Shown: one piece after another, positions 61,682-64,000 of the stretch | Numbering within the stretch: position 1 is the stretch's first letter | Layout of the letters: each line of letters opens with the position of its first letter | Assembly (NCBI GenBank): GCA_905250075.1 | Contig: CAJNOP010000016.1 | Span: 2,295,908-2,359,907 of the forward strand | Direction of reading: 5' to 3' | Source of the DNA: Rotaria sp. Silwood1 | Taxonomy: Eukaryota; Rotifera; Eurotatoria; Philodinida; Philodinidae | Length of the DNA: 64,000 bases | Notes under the pieces: model-generated | What the model saw: only the letters and a program-made list of their open reading frames with translations | The model's database searches: none | Told to the model about the DNA's origin: nothing | Made by a program: the position numbers and the translations under genes

Positions 61682-64000
61682 ATTTGTTTGTGTAAAACGA
61701 ACGATTCGAACTAAGACTTCTCTGTCAATAAAGAAATCTCTTGTTTCCTGTTTTGGATCAATATCATTATTCGATATTGATATCAATCGAAAGAATATAT
61801 TCATAAATTGATGGTCTTTAAGATTCATTATAGATTCAGAAAGTACAATACGAATAACTATTGATTCTGAATGTCAAACGAAGTAAATTGTTTTTGATTC
61901 GATCTACTTTATATTGATGGTAAAACTAAGATTCATGATTAAGAATATCCAATTAGAGCCAATATTCGAATTGTTTTTGAAAAGTTTATCAAACGAACAA
62001 CTAAAACAAAATGTCATTAATTCTCTTAAAAAGTTATCAGCATCACAAAAAATATTTAAAAAAATGGGTGCTTTTATCAATGCTATGTTAAATTTCGTTT
62101 TGCGATACTTATAATTTTTTAACGAAAGATCATAGAACATGTGGTAACCTCTTATTTTATTCAGGATTTTGTGCGTTTTAAGAAACTTTCCTCTCATAGT
62201 CTTTCAATAAAATTTTGATTCAAGGCGCACTCCAAAATTCTTCGCCAGCTCTTTAAACAACTATTCGACATTTGGTTCTAGTAGTATTTCCTAAAGTATT
62301 GTGCTCTTCATGAGCAACGCATTGGTGCACTTAGTTAAGTCACTTCATAAAAGTCATTTTTGCAATATTTCTGCCTTTATTTAGCATACTTAATATTTCA
62401 CTGGGGCCGTTGAATCCAATTTCATGTAGTTGATATTTGAGTTTTGAAGAAAGAAAGCAGTAATATGAGTTCAGATATGATGAATATGCTAGATTGAATG
62501 TGGTTTCATATGGTATTCTGGTAAAAATAACCGTTGATATCTCACGCAAATGTTATCGACTTGATAAAACTAGATTTCGTAAAAAAAAATGAGCAGTTTT
62601 CGTTTGTCTGACGTCTTGTTCCAATAAGGTATATTTATAACGATACAACTTTCGACTACTTTATTGTATTTTATTTTTAATAAATGATATAGAATACAAG
62701 TTTGAAATTAATTCATCCAAATCAATTCAGTCGATAACGGCCCAACTGAATATAAAACTGCTTTCAATCAACGATAAGTTGATCGATCACTTATCAAGCA
62801 CAAAACTCTATAGAACTTTAAACAAACAAATATAATTGAAATACCCACTAATGAAATTGCGTTCAAGATGTCCTCTATTCATTCGTATGTTCAATGAGAA
62901 TCAATTTCAATTATGCTAGAATAGCATTAAAAATTCTTCCAGTAGCATCTTCAATGATGAAAAGTGAGCTTTTGAAATTAATGGCACAAATTGGTTAGTA
63001 TACGAACTGAAATTGTTAAGTTTCCTTATGCTCATACTAAATGATTACAGTTTTCCTAGCAAGTGAAGACGATTCATTAGTCATGTAAAATCATATTTTG
63101 AAAGTATTCTCGTGAAAATTCAAAACTCATGTAGAAAATATTGTATTACGAATCTGCAAGAATCGCAAAAATACAACCAAGTACAAAATTTCTAAATATA
63201 TCTTAGCATTATATTAGAATAGTTGCATTGAAATTATGGCTCTTAGAAAATCTAGACGAAAAAACTTTTGGCATATCCTATGCAGAACTCTTCGAATTCG
63301 TAATACTAAAAATTCAAAGAAATACACTTTAACGTAATATCTGTTTCTTAAATTATCTTCATTGGTTGTTATGTGATTATTTATAGTATTAAGAATATTG
63401 AAATTTACTGTGCTAGATTTATCATATTCATATTTCATATTGCAGCAATCTCAAAGATCGATATGATATATTTTATAGTATGCAAAAAAAATAAAATAAA
63501 ACTGACGTACATTTTTAACCAATCAACATTTTACTTTTGCACTTCAGTCAACAATAAGTATAGTTACAATACATTCTTTTCATATATGAGGTAACTGTTG
63601 TGTCGTTAAAACATCATCTAATGTTCAAATGAGACTCATTAAACGGAAGCTTTTTTTTCTCTTTTGATTGATATATAGATATATATATATTTCTTTTTCT
63701 GCTTCTCATGCATGACAAACGATGCGCATCCCAAGAGAACGAATTATGTGTCACACCTCATACATATTTGTCGAATTATTTAGCCTTTTTGTATGCGTTT
63801 ATATACAATAGGTTGAACTTATTTTATGACTATCATACACACACACACAAACGAACTAGGAGTAATTAAAAATCATCACGAAAACAACCATCATTAACAA
63901 ATAAGCAAGATGTATAATACAAAAACAAAACATATCTGGATTGATTTGTTACTCGTATGACAATTCTATCGAAACTCGATTATTATTCATGATGATGTTC
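61682..64000. other. Terminal intergenic region
   Basis: 2.3 kb; no gene supported. Small ORFs (61914-62114 plus, 61904-62197 minus) overlap each other on opposite strands and show no family features. A TA-rich run near 63676-63690 and a short CA repeat at about 63838-63850 are present. The last 300 bp could be the flank of a gene beyond the window. Confidence 0.5.
61727..61732 (+). terminator. poly(A) signal, TRMT13
   Basis: AATAAA 46 bp after the stop codon. Confidence 0.55.

Noticed and set aside
61904-62197. Overlapping 66- and 97-codon ORFs after TRMT13
   Set aside because: On opposite strands over the same DNA, with no family signature.

Overview
The window is AT-rich animal nuclear DNA. 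Genes are split by GT-AG introns, most of them only 50-70 bp long. The gene set (nanos, a MyoD-type bHLH factor, a cadherin, YTHDF, SCYL2, BAP31, CDC123, TRMT13) is metazoan. Gene compactness, codon bias and probable spliced-leader acceptors just upstream of several start codons fit a bdelloid rotifer (Rotaria/Adineta-like). That assignment is an inference from gene content and architecture, not from a marker gene. No rRNA, tRNA, CRISPR or bacterial-style operon was seen.

Layout: a nanos gene, possibly 5' incomplete (432-1387, +); cytochrome b561 (4202-5221, +); a myogenic bHLH factor (9033-10419, +); a six-repeat cadherin with a 3.9-kb intron (12093-21973, +); an LRRC58-like LRR protein (27013-28359, +), convergent with a YTHDF m6A reader (29157-31637, -). 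YTHDF is divergent from the pseudokinase SCYL2 (32259-40113, +, 18 exons). Then come an unrecognised Arg-repeat/Pro-rich protein (41503-42917, +), a two-domain MRH-like membrane protein (45516-46839, +), BAP31 (48510-49548, -), CDC123 (51349-54930, +), a SAM methyltransferase (56510-57680, +) and TRMT13 (57712-61681, +). The last 2.3 kb holds no gene I can support. I assembled exon by exon; reading phase is maintained across every junction in every model, and final lengths agree with the families where I know them (SCYL2 927 aa, LRRC58 365 aa, YTHDF 572 aa, CDC123 346 aa).

Two architectural themes stand out. First, the methyltransferase and TRMT13 are only 31 bp apart on the same strand. A poly(A) signal overlaps the upstream stop codon and a T-rich 3' splice site sits just before the downstream ATG, as expected of a two-gene unit resolved by trans-splicing. 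Similar orphan acceptors precede several other start codons. Second, the non-coding DNA is loaded with long inverted-repeat (foldback/MITE-like) elements, about ten of them in at least four families, plus a short-TIR family with several copies. Many lie inside introns and account for much of the difference between the ~60-bp introns and the kilobase ones.

Functionally the genes are mostly housekeeping and developmental: germline RNA control (nanos), muscle specification (MRF), adhesion (cadherin), mRNA fate (YTHDF), vesicle traffic (SCYL2, BAP31, MRH-like receptor), eIF2 assembly (CDC123) and tRNA 2'-O-methylation (TRMT13). Apart from the methyltransferase-TRMT13 pair, no pathway link between neighbours is evident.
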